From assembly GCA_028279185.1 (NCBI GenBank), contig JANQSS010000325.1:1-64000 (forward strand): DNA of 64,000 bases. The letters run 5' to 3'. A program made the translations under genes and the position numbers. This stretch comes from Saprospiraceae bacterium (GTDB taxonomy: Bacteria; Bacteroidota; Bacteroidia; Chitinophagales; Saprospiraceae). Below are positions 9,534 through 17,135 of the stretch, one piece after another; the first letter of the stretch is position 1, and each line of letters opens with the position of its first letter. A model generated the notes under the pieces. The model did not search any database. It saw only the letters and a list, made by a program, of their open reading frames with translations, and had not been told where the DNA came from.

Positions 9534-10214
9534 ATGGCACTGAATGTATCTATAGGACCAAGTTGGAAGAAGATGTTGGCCCATGAATTTGAAAAACCTT
9601 ATTTCAACGACCTTGTCTTTGAGCTCAAAAGTCTTAAACACCGGGGGAAAACAATCTATCCACCGGGCCCATTAATTTTTAATGCATTCAACACAACGCC
9701 GGTAGAAGACGTCAAGGTTGTCATCTTAGGTCAGGATCCCTATCATCGCCCGGGTCAGGCTATGGGACTAAGTTTTAGTGTGCCGCGCAGTGAACCAGTT
9801 CCCGCTTCACTTAAAAATATATATAAAGAGCTACATGATGACATCGGGATAAACATTCCCAATCATGGGGATTTAACGACATGGGCAAAGCAAGGTGTTT
9901 TTTTACTAAATGCTATGCTGACGGTTGAGCAGGGTCAAGCCGGATCTCATAAGAACATTGGGTGGCAGACATTTACCGATGCTGTCATTAAAATGCTCTC
10001 TAATCATCGCGAACATCTCGTCTTTTTGCTATGGGGTAATTTTGCCCGTTCGAAGCGCAACCTTATTGATTCAGCAAAACATTCAGTATTGGAAGCAGCT
10101 CATCCAAGTCCATTAGCCCGAGGTGCATTTTTCGGTTGCAAGCATTTTTCGAAAACTAACGACATATTGCGACGAAATGGTTTGAAGGAAATAGATTGGG
10201 CATTACCTTTTTAA
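9534..10214 (+). CDS. ung: Uracil-DNA glycosylase, family 1
   Basis: A 226-residue protein of normal Ung length. It has the water-activating loop VVILGQDPYHRPGQAMGLSFSV with Asp68, the segment GVFLLNAMLTVE, the uracil-recognition stretch HLVFLLWGNFA, and the minor-groove loop HPSPLARGAFFGCKHFSKTN with His190. It excises uracil from DNA at the start of base excision repair. The start gives SWKKMLAHEFEKPYF at the N-terminus, matching the family. It is followed 7 bases later by the DUF423 gene, so the two are likely co-transcribed. Confidence 0.97.
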   Translation: MALNVSIGPSWKKMLAHEFEKPYFNDLVFELKSLKHRGKTIYPPGPLIFNAFNTTPVEDVKVVILGQDPYHRPGQAMGLSFSVPRSEPVPASLKNIYKELHDDIGINIPNHGDLTTWAKQGVFLLNAMLTVEQGQAGSHKNIGWQTFTDAVIKMLSNHREHLVFLLWGNFARSKRNLIDSAKHSVLEAAHPSPLARGAFFGCKHFSKTNDILRRNGLKEIDWALPF

Positions 10215-10221
10215 ATCTTAT

Positions 10222-10614
10222 ATGTCTATGAAAGAATTTACAATCTTTGGTTCTGCTTTTATGCTTACTGGTGTAATCCTGGGTGCTTTTGGCGCACATG
10301 CCTTACGAGAAGCCTTAGGAGACCATGGAATCGAAATTTGGAAAACAGCTGTTTTATATCAATTTATCCACGGACTTGCATTAATTGCTTTGGCGCAAAA
10401 TATATCGCAATGTACGGCGCGTAGAAGTCGAACCATCCTCGCCTTCTTTGCAATAGGAATTTTACTTTTCAGCGGCTCATTATATGTACTGGCAATTTGT
10501 AAAATTAACTGGGTTAGAGCAATCATGGGTCCAGCTACACCTGTTGGCGGGCTGTGTTTTATTCTAGGTTGGCTCCTCACCATTCAATCATTAGTTAAAA
10601 TTAAAACCAAATGA
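10222..10614 (+). CDS. DUF423 family small membrane protein
   Basis: A 130-residue protein with four hydrophobic segments and the family hallmark GAFGAHALREALG near the N-terminus, followed by WKTAVLYQFIHGLALI and a C-terminal PATPVGGLCFILGWLL. It is an inner-membrane protein of unknown biochemical function (relative of E. coli YgdD and eukaryotic TMEM256). Its last codons overlap the start of the downstream peptidase gene (ATGA), so the genes form an operon with ung. Confidence 0.88.
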   Translation: MSMKEFTIFGSAFMLTGVILGAFGAHALREALGDHGIEIWKTAVLYQFIHGLALIALAQNISQCTARRSRTILAFFAIGILLFSGSLYVLAICKINWVRAIMGPATPVGGLCFILGWLLTIQSLVKIKTK

Positions 10615-12095
10615 AGTCTTACGACGAAATAGTAGCGCACACACAAAAAATAGCAGATATAAATGGGGCAATGGCTGTATTGTCATGGGATAAAGAAACA
10701 TACCTACCGGCCGAAGGGGCTGCCTTGCGTGCAAGACAAATGGCGACACTTAGTGCAATTGGCCATCAAAAAATGACAGATGAAAATTATTTCAATGGAA
10801 TAATGAGCTTGCTGCAAGATCAGGCGTTGAATGAGGAGCAACAAATAAACTTGATTCGATTGAAGCGTGACATCGAACAACAAACCAAATTCTCTACCGA
10901 TTTTGTTGAAAAAATGTCGCTCGCGGTATCCGAAGGCTATCACGCTTGGGCCGAAGCGCGTCACAAATCAGACTACACCATTTACGAACAAAAACTCGAC
11001 AGGCTGATTCAATTAAAGAAAGAAGCAGCGGAAATTCTCGGATATGAAAATCACCCATACAATGCTTTGATTGACCAATACGAATATGGGATGACAGTTG
11101 ACATCCTGGACAACGTATTCAATCAAGTCAAAAATGATCTTGTTCCAATTATTCAAAACCTAGTGGTACAAGAGCAACCGGACACTTCATTTTTAGAGGC
11201 CTATTTCAATGAAGACAAGCAATGGAAATTCGGATTGGATGTTTTGCGCGACATCGGTTATAATTTTCAAGCAGGACGCCAGGACAAATCCGCCCATCCT
11301 TTTTCCATTAGTATGGGGTCAGCAGCTGACGTTCGTGTAACCACTCGTGTGGATGAACATAACTACGCCTACATGCTATGGAGTACCATCCATGAGGGTG
11401 GCCATGCCCTCTACGAACAAGGCCTTCCCACGGAAGAATATGGCATGCCACTCGGGCAGGCTGCCTCCTTATCAATACACGAATCTCAATCGCGATTGTG
11501 GGAGAATCACGTTGGTCGCAGTCTTCAATTTTGGCAATATTACTTGCCAAAATTGAAAATGGTATTCCCGCGTGAATTTCAAAATATTGACGTCAATACA
11601 TTTTACAGGGCCATAAATAAGATAGCTCCTAATTTAATCCGTACCGAAGCAGACGAGCTCCACTACCATTTACATGTTTTGATCCGGTATGAAATTGAAA
11701 AAGCGATTGTCACGGATGAAATAAAAACAAAGGATATACCGACTGTATGGAATGAACTATATAAAAAATATTTAAACATTGACGTTTCTCGTGACGCGGA
11801 TGGTGTACTTCAGGATGTACATTGGGCATTTGGAAGTATTGGATACTTTCCAACCTATTCACTGGGTAGTTTTTATGCAGCACAGTTCTATCATCAAGCA
11901 AAGCGTGATATAGATTCGCTAGACGAGAAAATAGCCAAAGGTGAATTTAAGCCGCTATTGCAATGGCTCCGAACTAATGTACACATCCATGGCAGGCGAT
12001 ACCAATCGGAAGAGCTATGTCAAAAGATCACAGGTGAGCCGCTCAACCTATCGTATTTTATTAACTACATCGAACGAAAATTCCTGTCCTTATAA
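10611..12095 (+). CDS. Carboxypeptidase Taq-type metallopeptidase (M32)
   Basis: A 494-residue protein, close to the ~500-residue family norm. It has the zinc motif HEGGHALYEQG (His261, Glu262, His265) and a downstream SIHESQSRLWENHVGRS providing the third ligand region. The N-terminal AVLSWDKETYLPA and the C-terminal GSFYAAQF segment also fit M32. The enzyme removes C-terminal residues from peptides; it has no signal peptide, so it is cytoplasmic. The ATG overlaps the preceding stop. Its stop lies one base before the end of the convergent gene at 12097, leaving no room for a separate terminator. Confidence 0.93.
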   Translation: MKSYDEIVAHTQKIADINGAMAVLSWDKETYLPAEGAALRARQMATLSAIGHQKMTDENYFNGIMSLLQDQALNEEQQINLIRLKRDIEQQTKFSTDFVEKMSLAVSEGYHAWAEARHKSDYTIYEQKLDRLIQLKKEAAEILGYENHPYNALIDQYEYGMTVDILDNVFNQVKNDLVPIIQNLVVQEQPDTSFLEAYFNEDKQWKFGLDVLRDIGYNFQAGRQDKSAHPFSISMGSAADVRVTTRVDEHNYAYMLWSTIHEGGHALYEQGLPTEEYGMPLGQAASLSIHESQSRLWENHVGRSLQFWQYYLPKLKMVFPREFQNIDVNTFYRAINKIAPNLIRTEADELHYHLHVLIRYEIEKAIVTDEIKTKDIPTVWNELYKKYLNIDVSRDADGVLQDVHWAFGSIGYFPTYSLGSFYAAQFYHQAKRDIDSLDEKIAKGEFKPLLQWLRTNVHIHGRRYQSEELCQKITGEPLNLSYFINYIERKFLSL

Positions 12096-12096
12096 A

Positions 12097-12801
12097 CTAA
12101 ATGGTGTTTTGGTTAATAAAATACTGATACCCTATGCCGAATTGATATGAATAGGGTTTTAATCTAACTCCGGCAATCGCGTTATTGAGTAAATTGGAAA
12201 AGCTTTGCACATATCTTGCTTGTAAAATTAGATTACCTGAGTCACCCTCTTTAATCATACCAAAACCTATCGTACCACTCACATCAAAGCGATTATAATT
12301 ATTATCATTCAAGTCAATCGGAATCTTAGGCAAATTAATATCGATAATTATTGAGGCCTTAGGTTGAACTTTAGCCCCAACAGCATATCCAATATTAGCA
12401 CCGGCGGTAATAAAAAAATTTTTATCTCTCTTTTTGATTTGATAAATACCTTCCACTGGAATTTCGACATAATCAACAACCGTTGACACTTTTGCGCCGA
12501 TTCCAATGGGCACATTTAAAATATTAACGTTTAGTCCTTTCGCCAATTGAAACCCCTTTTGGCTATAACCCGCACCGATCCGTATACCGCCTTTATCACC
12601 AACAGGGTTTGTAACTTGTAATCGAGCATACGGTGTAATAATAGATTTAGGGATTCCATTTAAAAGAGCACCTACACCGGTTGCACGAACACTGTTAAGT
12701 TGAAAACCACCTTCTACCCCGAGATAGGATTGAGCCGCAGCGATTGAGGATAAAAAAGTCATACTCAATATGACCATAAAAAAATACGTGTAGCGTTTCA
12801 T
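12097..12801 (-). CDS. Outer-membrane beta-barrel protein (PorT/OmpX-like)
   Basis: A 234-residue protein with a signal peptide (MKRYTYFFMVILSMTFLSSIAAA) followed by SYLGVEGGFQLN and alternating hydrophobic strands with Gly-rich turns. It ends in a barrel-like strand YQFGIGYQYF. This is the general pattern of the 8-10-strand porin-family barrels that are numerous in Bacteroidota. No specific role can be read from the sequence. It stands alone between the peptidase gene and the respiratory operon, with 133 bases upstream. Confidence 0.7.
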   Translation of the reverse strand: MKRYTYFFMVILSMTFLSSIAAAQSYLGVEGGFQLNSVRATGVGALLNGIPKSIITPYARLQVTNPVGDKGGIRIGAGYSQKGFQLAKGLNVNILNVPIGIGAKVSTVVDYVEIPVEGIYQIKKRDKNFFITAGANIGYAVGAKVQPKASIIIDINLPKIPIDLNDNNYNRFDVSGTIGFGMIKEGDSGNLILQARYVQSFSNLLNNAIAGVRLKPYSYQFGIGYQYFINQNTI

Positions 12802-12934
12802 TTGATAGCACTTAGTTAGCTAATTGTCACAATAAAAACTAAAACACGCCTACGAAAAGTAGTTAAGATGGGTTATAATTCTGTTAGGGAAAAGGTAAAC
12901 TAATATTGACACAATGAAGCGGCCAGAACCACAG

Positions 12935-13201
12935 CTAATTTTCCAAATCCAAATTATTCTTTCTTTTGTTTCGCCACCAGAGCAAACCAAGTGTTGTGAC
13001 GAGTAAGTACGGCATGGCCAGCATATACAAGATTCCCGCATTTAATCCGCGTCCATTGCCTCCGCCAGCTTTTAAATTACTTTCAGCCGCAGAACGACAC
13101 ATTGGGCATTGTGCGATCGCTTCAACGCCAATTAGCATCATACTACAAAGCAATGCTGCCATGATAATAGATCGCGTACCGATTTTTTGCAATTTATCCA
13201 T
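12935..13201 (-). CDS. Small periplasmic/membrane protein with CPMC motif, last gene of the oxidase operon
   Basis: An 88-residue protein. A signal-like segment (residues ~14-31) ends in AIAQ and is followed at once by CPMCRSAAESNLKAGGGNGRGLNAGILYM. A second membrane segment (PYLLVTTLGLLWW) and a basic tail follow. The CxxC pair would sit at the periplasmic face. Its start overlaps the DUF420 gene by 8 bases. From context it may help metal or thiol handling during oxidase assembly, but that is inference; I know no characterised member. Confidence 0.75.
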   Translation of the reverse strand: MDKLQKIGTRSIIMAALLCSMMLIGVEAIAQCPMCRSAAESNLKAGGGNGRGLNAGILYMLAMPYLLVTTLGLLWWRNKRKNNLDLEN

Positions 13202-13727
13202 AATAAGGTCGTAACATAAGGTAACATATAGGCCCGCTTATGGCCACATAAAGCCATAGCGGAAACACCCATTTGGCCATTTTCCGATGTCTATCTATTT
13301 GACCTGTAAATCCACGTATAAAGGTAAACATTATAAACGGTAGTGTTACAGCCGCAAGTACCACATGTGTTATCAACAAAATAAAATAAAACGTACGAAC
13401 GAATCCTTCCCCACCAAACCGCGTCTCTGCCGTTGTTAAATGATAGACTACATAAGAAATAAGGAAAATAGCCGATGTAATCATAGCCAATGTCATCGCC
13501 TTTTGATGCGCACGAACATTTTTTTGTCGAATTTTAACAACAGCAAAAATCAATACTACAGCGGTGATCGCATTCATGGTTGCATGAAAAGGGGGTAGAA
13601 AACTAAAATCTATCGAAGTGTCAATTTTAATTCTGCGCATCATACCTATAACAATCAATATTATTGCACTTAATATGTATGCAATTCGATTTAATTTTTT
13701 AGCCAATGCCGTGTTTCCCTCGCTCAT
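13194..13727 (-). CDS. DUF420 membrane protein (CtaM-like oxidase assembly factor)
   Basis: A 177-residue protein with five hydrophobic segments and the DUF420 signature: FLPPFHATMNAITAVVL, RAHQKAMTLAMITSAIFLISYVVYH and ITHVVLAAVTLPF. Conserved histidines sit at membrane borders (FHAT, RAHQK, VVYHL, ITHV, DRHRKMAKW). DUF420 proteins such as Staphylococcus CtaM are needed for heme-copper oxidase activity. Its position, overlapping both neighbours at the end of the cytochrome oxidase operon, supports that role. Confidence 0.85.
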   Translation of the reverse strand: MSEGNTALAKKLNRIAYILSAIILIVIGMMRRIKIDTSIDFSFLPPFHATMNAITAVVLIFAVVKIRQKNVRAHQKAMTLAMITSAIFLISYVVYHLTTAETRFGGEGFVRTFYFILLITHVVLAAVTLPFIMFTFIRGFTGQIDRHRKMAKWVFPLWLYVAISGPICYLMLRPYYG

Positions 13728-14296
13728 TATCCTCTTTTCTTTAATGGTGGCATTAATATTGTCGTATGCGTAACGAGCAATTCGATATCGGCACGTTTCG
13801 TTAAGTCGTACACTTGTCTGATTTCATTTTCGCGATCTATAAGTATTACTTTTTTATTCAAGTCATCCATGGAAGCTAATTTGCTCAACTGCCTGCCAAG
13901 TGCCTGTCCATTTTCCTCCGCCGCAATAAAACTTTTCTTCCAACCGGTACAATCTTTTCCCGATGTAAGTATAACATGACGAAAGACGTCCTGGTTTTCG
14001 AATTTTTCCACGTATTCACGCAGCGTTTGTCCATGTTGACCATCGCAAGCAAGCATTTCATCACTCACTACTATTACGTTACCCAACTTGTTGTGATCGA
14101 TTGATTTTCCATCCGTACTCACGGCCTTGTATGAATCAACCTTCCCCAACTCGGCTAACTCAGCTAACCTGTCTTGCCGATAGTCAAGTCCTTCCTTTAA
14201 ATATTTCAGAGAAATTAAGGGTAGAACGATAACGATGATTAACAACGTTATCATCGATGCAAGAATTCGTCTCCTTTTTTTTCGACGTTCTTCCAT
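13727..14296 (-). CDS. Sco-like membrane-anchored protein without the CxxxC copper site
   Basis: A 189-residue protein with a basic N-terminus, one membrane anchor (residues ~11-31) and a ~150-residue periplasmic domain with a thioredoxin-like strand pattern: NVIVVSDEM, FRHVILTS, KKVILIDRENEIRQVYDL. It occupies the slot between subunit IV and DUF420 where related operons carry SCO1/SenC. The expected CxxxC is absent; the aligned segment has a single Cys84 (LACDGQHG), with another at Cys116. His177 near the C-terminus could correspond to the Sco histidine. Copper delivery by the usual mechanism is therefore doubtful. I call it Sco-like from context and fold pattern only. Confidence 0.6.
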   Translation of the reverse strand: MEERRKKRRRILASMITLLIIVIVLPLISLKYLKEGLDYRQDRLAELAELGKVDSYKAVSTDGKSIDHNKLGNVIVVSDEMLACDGQHGQTLREYVEKFENQDVFRHVILTSGKDCTGWKKSFIAAEENGQALGRQLSKLASMDDLNKKVILIDRENEIRQVYDLTKRADIELLVTHTTILMPPLKKRG

Positions 14297-14358
14297 TCTT
14301 AATTAATCAAAAAAAAAGGATAAAAACGTTTCGCAGATTCCTCAGATAAATCTCATTC

Positions 14359-14781
14359 TTAATGATGATCGTCATCGTGTTCATGATCGCCTTCATGGTG
14401 CATTTCGCCGTCGTGATGTTCGGAAGTTGGTACCGTAAGTTCTACTTGCGTCGAGTCAGAATCGCGGCGGTCCATCCAATAGTCGCCATCCCAGAGGAAC
14501 GCTATTACACCCCAAACGAGTAAAAACCCTGGTAATAAAACGGTCCGAACCAGTCCTTTTACCTCATATTTCATGTGCATGAATTCATAAATAATGAGGT
14601 AGGCTTTGACAACACTCATAAGGATCATAACACCGCCAACAAGCCAACCTGGGAATTCAATGCTTTCCACGATATATCCCTTTCCAAGAAGGGCAAATGC
14701 AACCTCGCAGATTGTAATTGCACCTAAAATCAATATCGTTTTTAAGAATATTCTTTTTCCTTCTTCGTATGATAAAGCCAT
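14359..14781 (-). CDS. ctaF: Cytochrome c oxidase subunit IV-type protein
   Basis: A 140-residue protein with three membrane segments, including WLVGGVMILMSVVKAYLIIYEFMHMKYE, the recognisable core of the prokaryotic oxidase subunit IV family. The C-terminal ~30 residues are a soluble His/Asp/Glu-rich tail (HHDGEMHHEGDHEHDDDHH) that could bind metal. It follows subunit III by 22 bases in the same operon. Subunit IV stabilises the oxidase core and is not catalytic. Confidence 0.85.
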   Translation of the reverse strand: MALSYEEGKRIFLKTILILGAITICEVAFALLGKGYIVESIEFPGWLVGGVMILMSVVKAYLIIYEFMHMKYEVKGLVRTVLLPGFLLVWGVIAFLWDGDYWMDRRDSDSTQVELTVPTSEHHDGEMHHEGDHEHDDDHH

Positions 14782-14803
14782 AGCTTCTTATTTAAATTTA
14801 AAT

Positions 14804-15631
14804 CTATAAGAGATAAAATACCAGAAATACAAATACCCATACCAAGTCGACAAAGTGCCAATAAAGCCCGATTTTCTCGACCATTTCATAGCCATTCTTC
14901 CGTTTAATATATAATCCACTCATCACGTTGAGCATAATAATCAATAGAAACACTACTCCCGAAAAAACGTGAAAGCCATGAAAACCAGTAATAAAAAAGA
15001 AAAGTGCGCCAAACGCCTTAGGGCCAAAAACTTGCTGTTTTTCAATACCCGTTTCTGTTCTGTATTTCAATGGATGCCAGGCCCCATTATGCTTGTGAAT
15101 CAGATATGAGTCCCCTGCCTCAAATGTGTCTCCTGCCTTGATATCGTGTCCGTCTCCATCTAAATACGTTCCACTTTCGGTATGTGTACCAAACGGATTT
15201 GTATAAATAGACATATGCTCTTTGGCAATTAACGTTGTCCACTCCCATGCCTGGCAACCCAGAAATCCCAGTCCGCCAACGATTGTAAGGGCCATCCATT
15301 TGACAACACCGCTTTTATTTTCGCGATGTCCCTCTCCCACAGCTCGTACCATGGTATATGAACTAAAAAGCAAGACAAACGTCATGATCGTTACAAAAAT
15401 CAGAGGTGCGTGGTGTATGCCGCCAGGCAGCGAGCTAAATACAAAATCCGGAACGGGCCATGTCGGTGTACTAAACCTGAGTGCCCCATAGGCAATCAGG
15501 AATCCCGCGAAAGTAAAGGCATCTGATACGAGGAAGTACCACATCATCAATTTTCCATAACTCGCCTTAAACGGTTGGACACCTCCACCCCATTGACTTT
15601 CATTACCTACATGTGCTGTATCTCCAGCCAT
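14804..15631 (-). CDS. ctaE: Cytochrome c oxidase subunit III (long form)
   Basis: A 275-residue protein with seven predicted membrane segments. Family motifs are KLMMWYFLVSDAFTFAGFL near the N-terminus, GFHGFHVFSGVVFLL and the C-terminal YWHFVDLVWVFVFLVFYL. A polar insertion between TM4 and TM5 (residues ~135-195, containing GTHTESGTYLDGDGHD) is longer than in proteobacterial proteins and should face the periplasm. It is a non-catalytic core subunit of the aa3-type oxidase. The pair with the shorter paralogue upstream is normal for Bacteroidota. Confidence 0.95.
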   Translation of the reverse strand: MAGDTAHVGNESQWGGGVQPFKASYGKLMMWYFLVSDAFTFAGFLIAYGALRFSTPTWPVPDFVFSSLPGGIHHAPLIFVTIMTFVLLFSSYTMVRAVGEGHRENKSGVVKWMALTIVGGLGFLGCQAWEWTTLIAKEHMSIYTNPFGTHTESGTYLDGDGHDIKAGDTFEAGDSYLIHKHNGAWHPLKYRTETGIEKQQVFGPKAFGALFFFITGFHGFHVFSGVVFLLIIMLNVMSGLYIKRKNGYEMVEKIGLYWHFVDLVWVFVFLVFYLL

Positions 15632-15643
15632 AAGTTTTTCTTT

Positions 15644-16216
15644 TTATCGAAACACTAAAAAAAATAATAACAAATAAATCCAAAGAATATCAACAAAGTG
15701 CCAATAATGTAGCACCATTTTAAATCTGTTCTTTCGTTCATCACTCACAAAAAACGGTAATGACATGGCATGATAAATAGCCATTAAAATGGCCATTATA
15801 CCACCGACAACATGTGCCACATGTAATCCACTAATCGCATATATAAATGAGCCCGCCGGATTACCATTAAGCGGTACACCAATCTCATACAACTGTTGCC
15901 AGCCCCAATATTGTGTTAGGCAAAATAGTAATCCAAGACCTAATGCAATGAATAACCATAATTTGTACACATGCTCTTTATGTGCATTGTAGGCGCGGTA
16001 CGAGAGTTCCAGGGCCATGCTCGATATAAGAATAACTACTGTGCTAATAAAGAACATGTTTGGTAGTTTGAACTCCAGCCAGTTACCCGCACTTCTGCGC
16101 ACGATATAAGCACTTGTCAAAGCCACAAACATCATTGTTATACTACCGAGACCAATCCATAATCCGAATTTCTTGGATTGTAAAGCATGCTTTTTATCTG
16201 TAGTAGCTACCATCAT
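15644..16216 (-). CDS. Cytochrome c oxidase subunit III family protein (short form)
   Basis: A 190-residue, five-helix member of the COX3 family, lacking the first two helices of the classic subunit. Recognisable segments are KFGLWIGLGSITMMFVALTSAYIVRR, GLHVAHVVGGIMAI and LHYWHFVDILWIYLLLFFLV. It overlaps ctaB by 4 bases and is 12 bases upstream of the longer subunit III. In oxidases with two such genes the roles are not clearly separated. Confidence 0.92.
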   Translation of the reverse strand: MMVATTDKKHALQSKKFGLWIGLGSITMMFVALTSAYIVRRSAGNWLEFKLPNMFFISTVVILISSMALELSYRAYNAHKEHVYKLWLFIALGLGLLFCLTQYWGWQQLYEIGVPLNGNPAGSFIYAISGLHVAHVVGGIMAILMAIYHAMSLPFFVSDERKNRFKMVLHYWHFVDILWIYLLLFFLVFR

Positions 16217-17115
16217 ACAATGATTGTATCTATTAATAAAATAATCAAGGTGATGGGCAGATAAGCAAATGAAGCAAACATCAACTTTCTCGCTCTGATT
16301 CGTATTGGCGATCTAAATAATTTATATCCCAAAAAGGCATACCAGCATGTGGCAATTATGACTCCAGCTGCTGCCAACCATGAAATATCACTGAATAAAA
16401 CCCCTAAAATAATTACGGGTATAATGAACAAGGCCTGAATAGCGCTATGTATACCAATCTCCGGTTTTAATCTATTTTCAACATTCGGAAGTAATTTAAA
16501 TCCAGCTCGTGTATAATCTTCATGCCCCAACCAAGCGATGGCCCAAAAATGAGGTAGTTGCCAGAAAAATTGCAACCCGAACAATACGAGTCCCAAAACG
16601 GTCATTTCCCCTTGACCGATTATCGCTCCAATTAGCATAGGTAAAGCGCCTGGAATTGCTCCAACGAATACAGCAGCTGGTCCGAATCGTTTCATAGGCG
16701 TATAAATAAAGGCATATAAAACCAAAGAAAGCATACCAAGAAATCCTGCTAATGGTTGCAAAATTGTAAGTAGTATCGTTCCGACGAGTGCCGACAACCC
16801 AGCTATAAGAACAGCCGAAGATACCGTCATGCGGTTCGACGCCACAGGGCGCCCTTTGGTGCGGTCCATAAGAGCATCGTAATCTCGTTCAAGTACCTGA
16901 TTAAGTGCATTTGCAGCACCGGTCACTAATAATCCACCAATAATAAGTAGTATGGCGCTTACGATTTGAAATGTAGGGGCTGCAATAGCGTAAGCCATAA
17001 CGCTACTAAATACAACTGTAATCGAAAGCTTGAACTTGAATAGCAAGCCTATTTCACCCCACCAATTTACTTTATTGGCTGTTGTAGTTTTCGATATGGT
17101 ATGATTCGCATTCAA
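16213..17115 (-). CDS. ctaB: Protoheme IX farnesyltransferase (heme O synthase)
   Basis: A 300-residue UbiA-superfamily membrane protein. The first prenyl-binding motif is NQVLERDYDALMDRTKGRPVAS and the second aspartate-rich region is GHEDYTRAGFKLLP. About nine helices are expected. It adds a farnesyl group to heme b, making heme O, the precursor of heme A for the aa3-type oxidase. Its position between subunits I and III is the usual Bacteroidota order. No ctaA (heme A synthase) is in the window, so it must lie elsewhere. Confidence 0.96.
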   Translation of the reverse strand: MNANHTISKTTTANKVNWWGEIGLLFKFKLSITVVFSSVMAYAIAAPTFQIVSAILLIIGGLLVTGAANALNQVLERDYDALMDRTKGRPVASNRMTVSSAVLIAGLSALVGTILLTILQPLAGFLGMLSLVLYAFIYTPMKRFGPAAVFVGAIPGALPMLIGAIIGQGEMTVLGLVLFGLQFFWQLPHFWAIAWLGHEDYTRAGFKLLPNVENRLKPEIGIHSAIQALFIIPVIILGVLFSDISWLAAAGVIIATCWYAFLGYKLFRSPIRIRARKLMFASFAYLPITLIILLIDTIIV

Positions 17116-17135
17116 GATACTTAAATCAAGTTGTT

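Noticed and set aside
13727-14296. Straight annotation as SCO1/SenC
   Set aside because: The diagnostic CxxxC is absent, so only a Sco-like label is supported.
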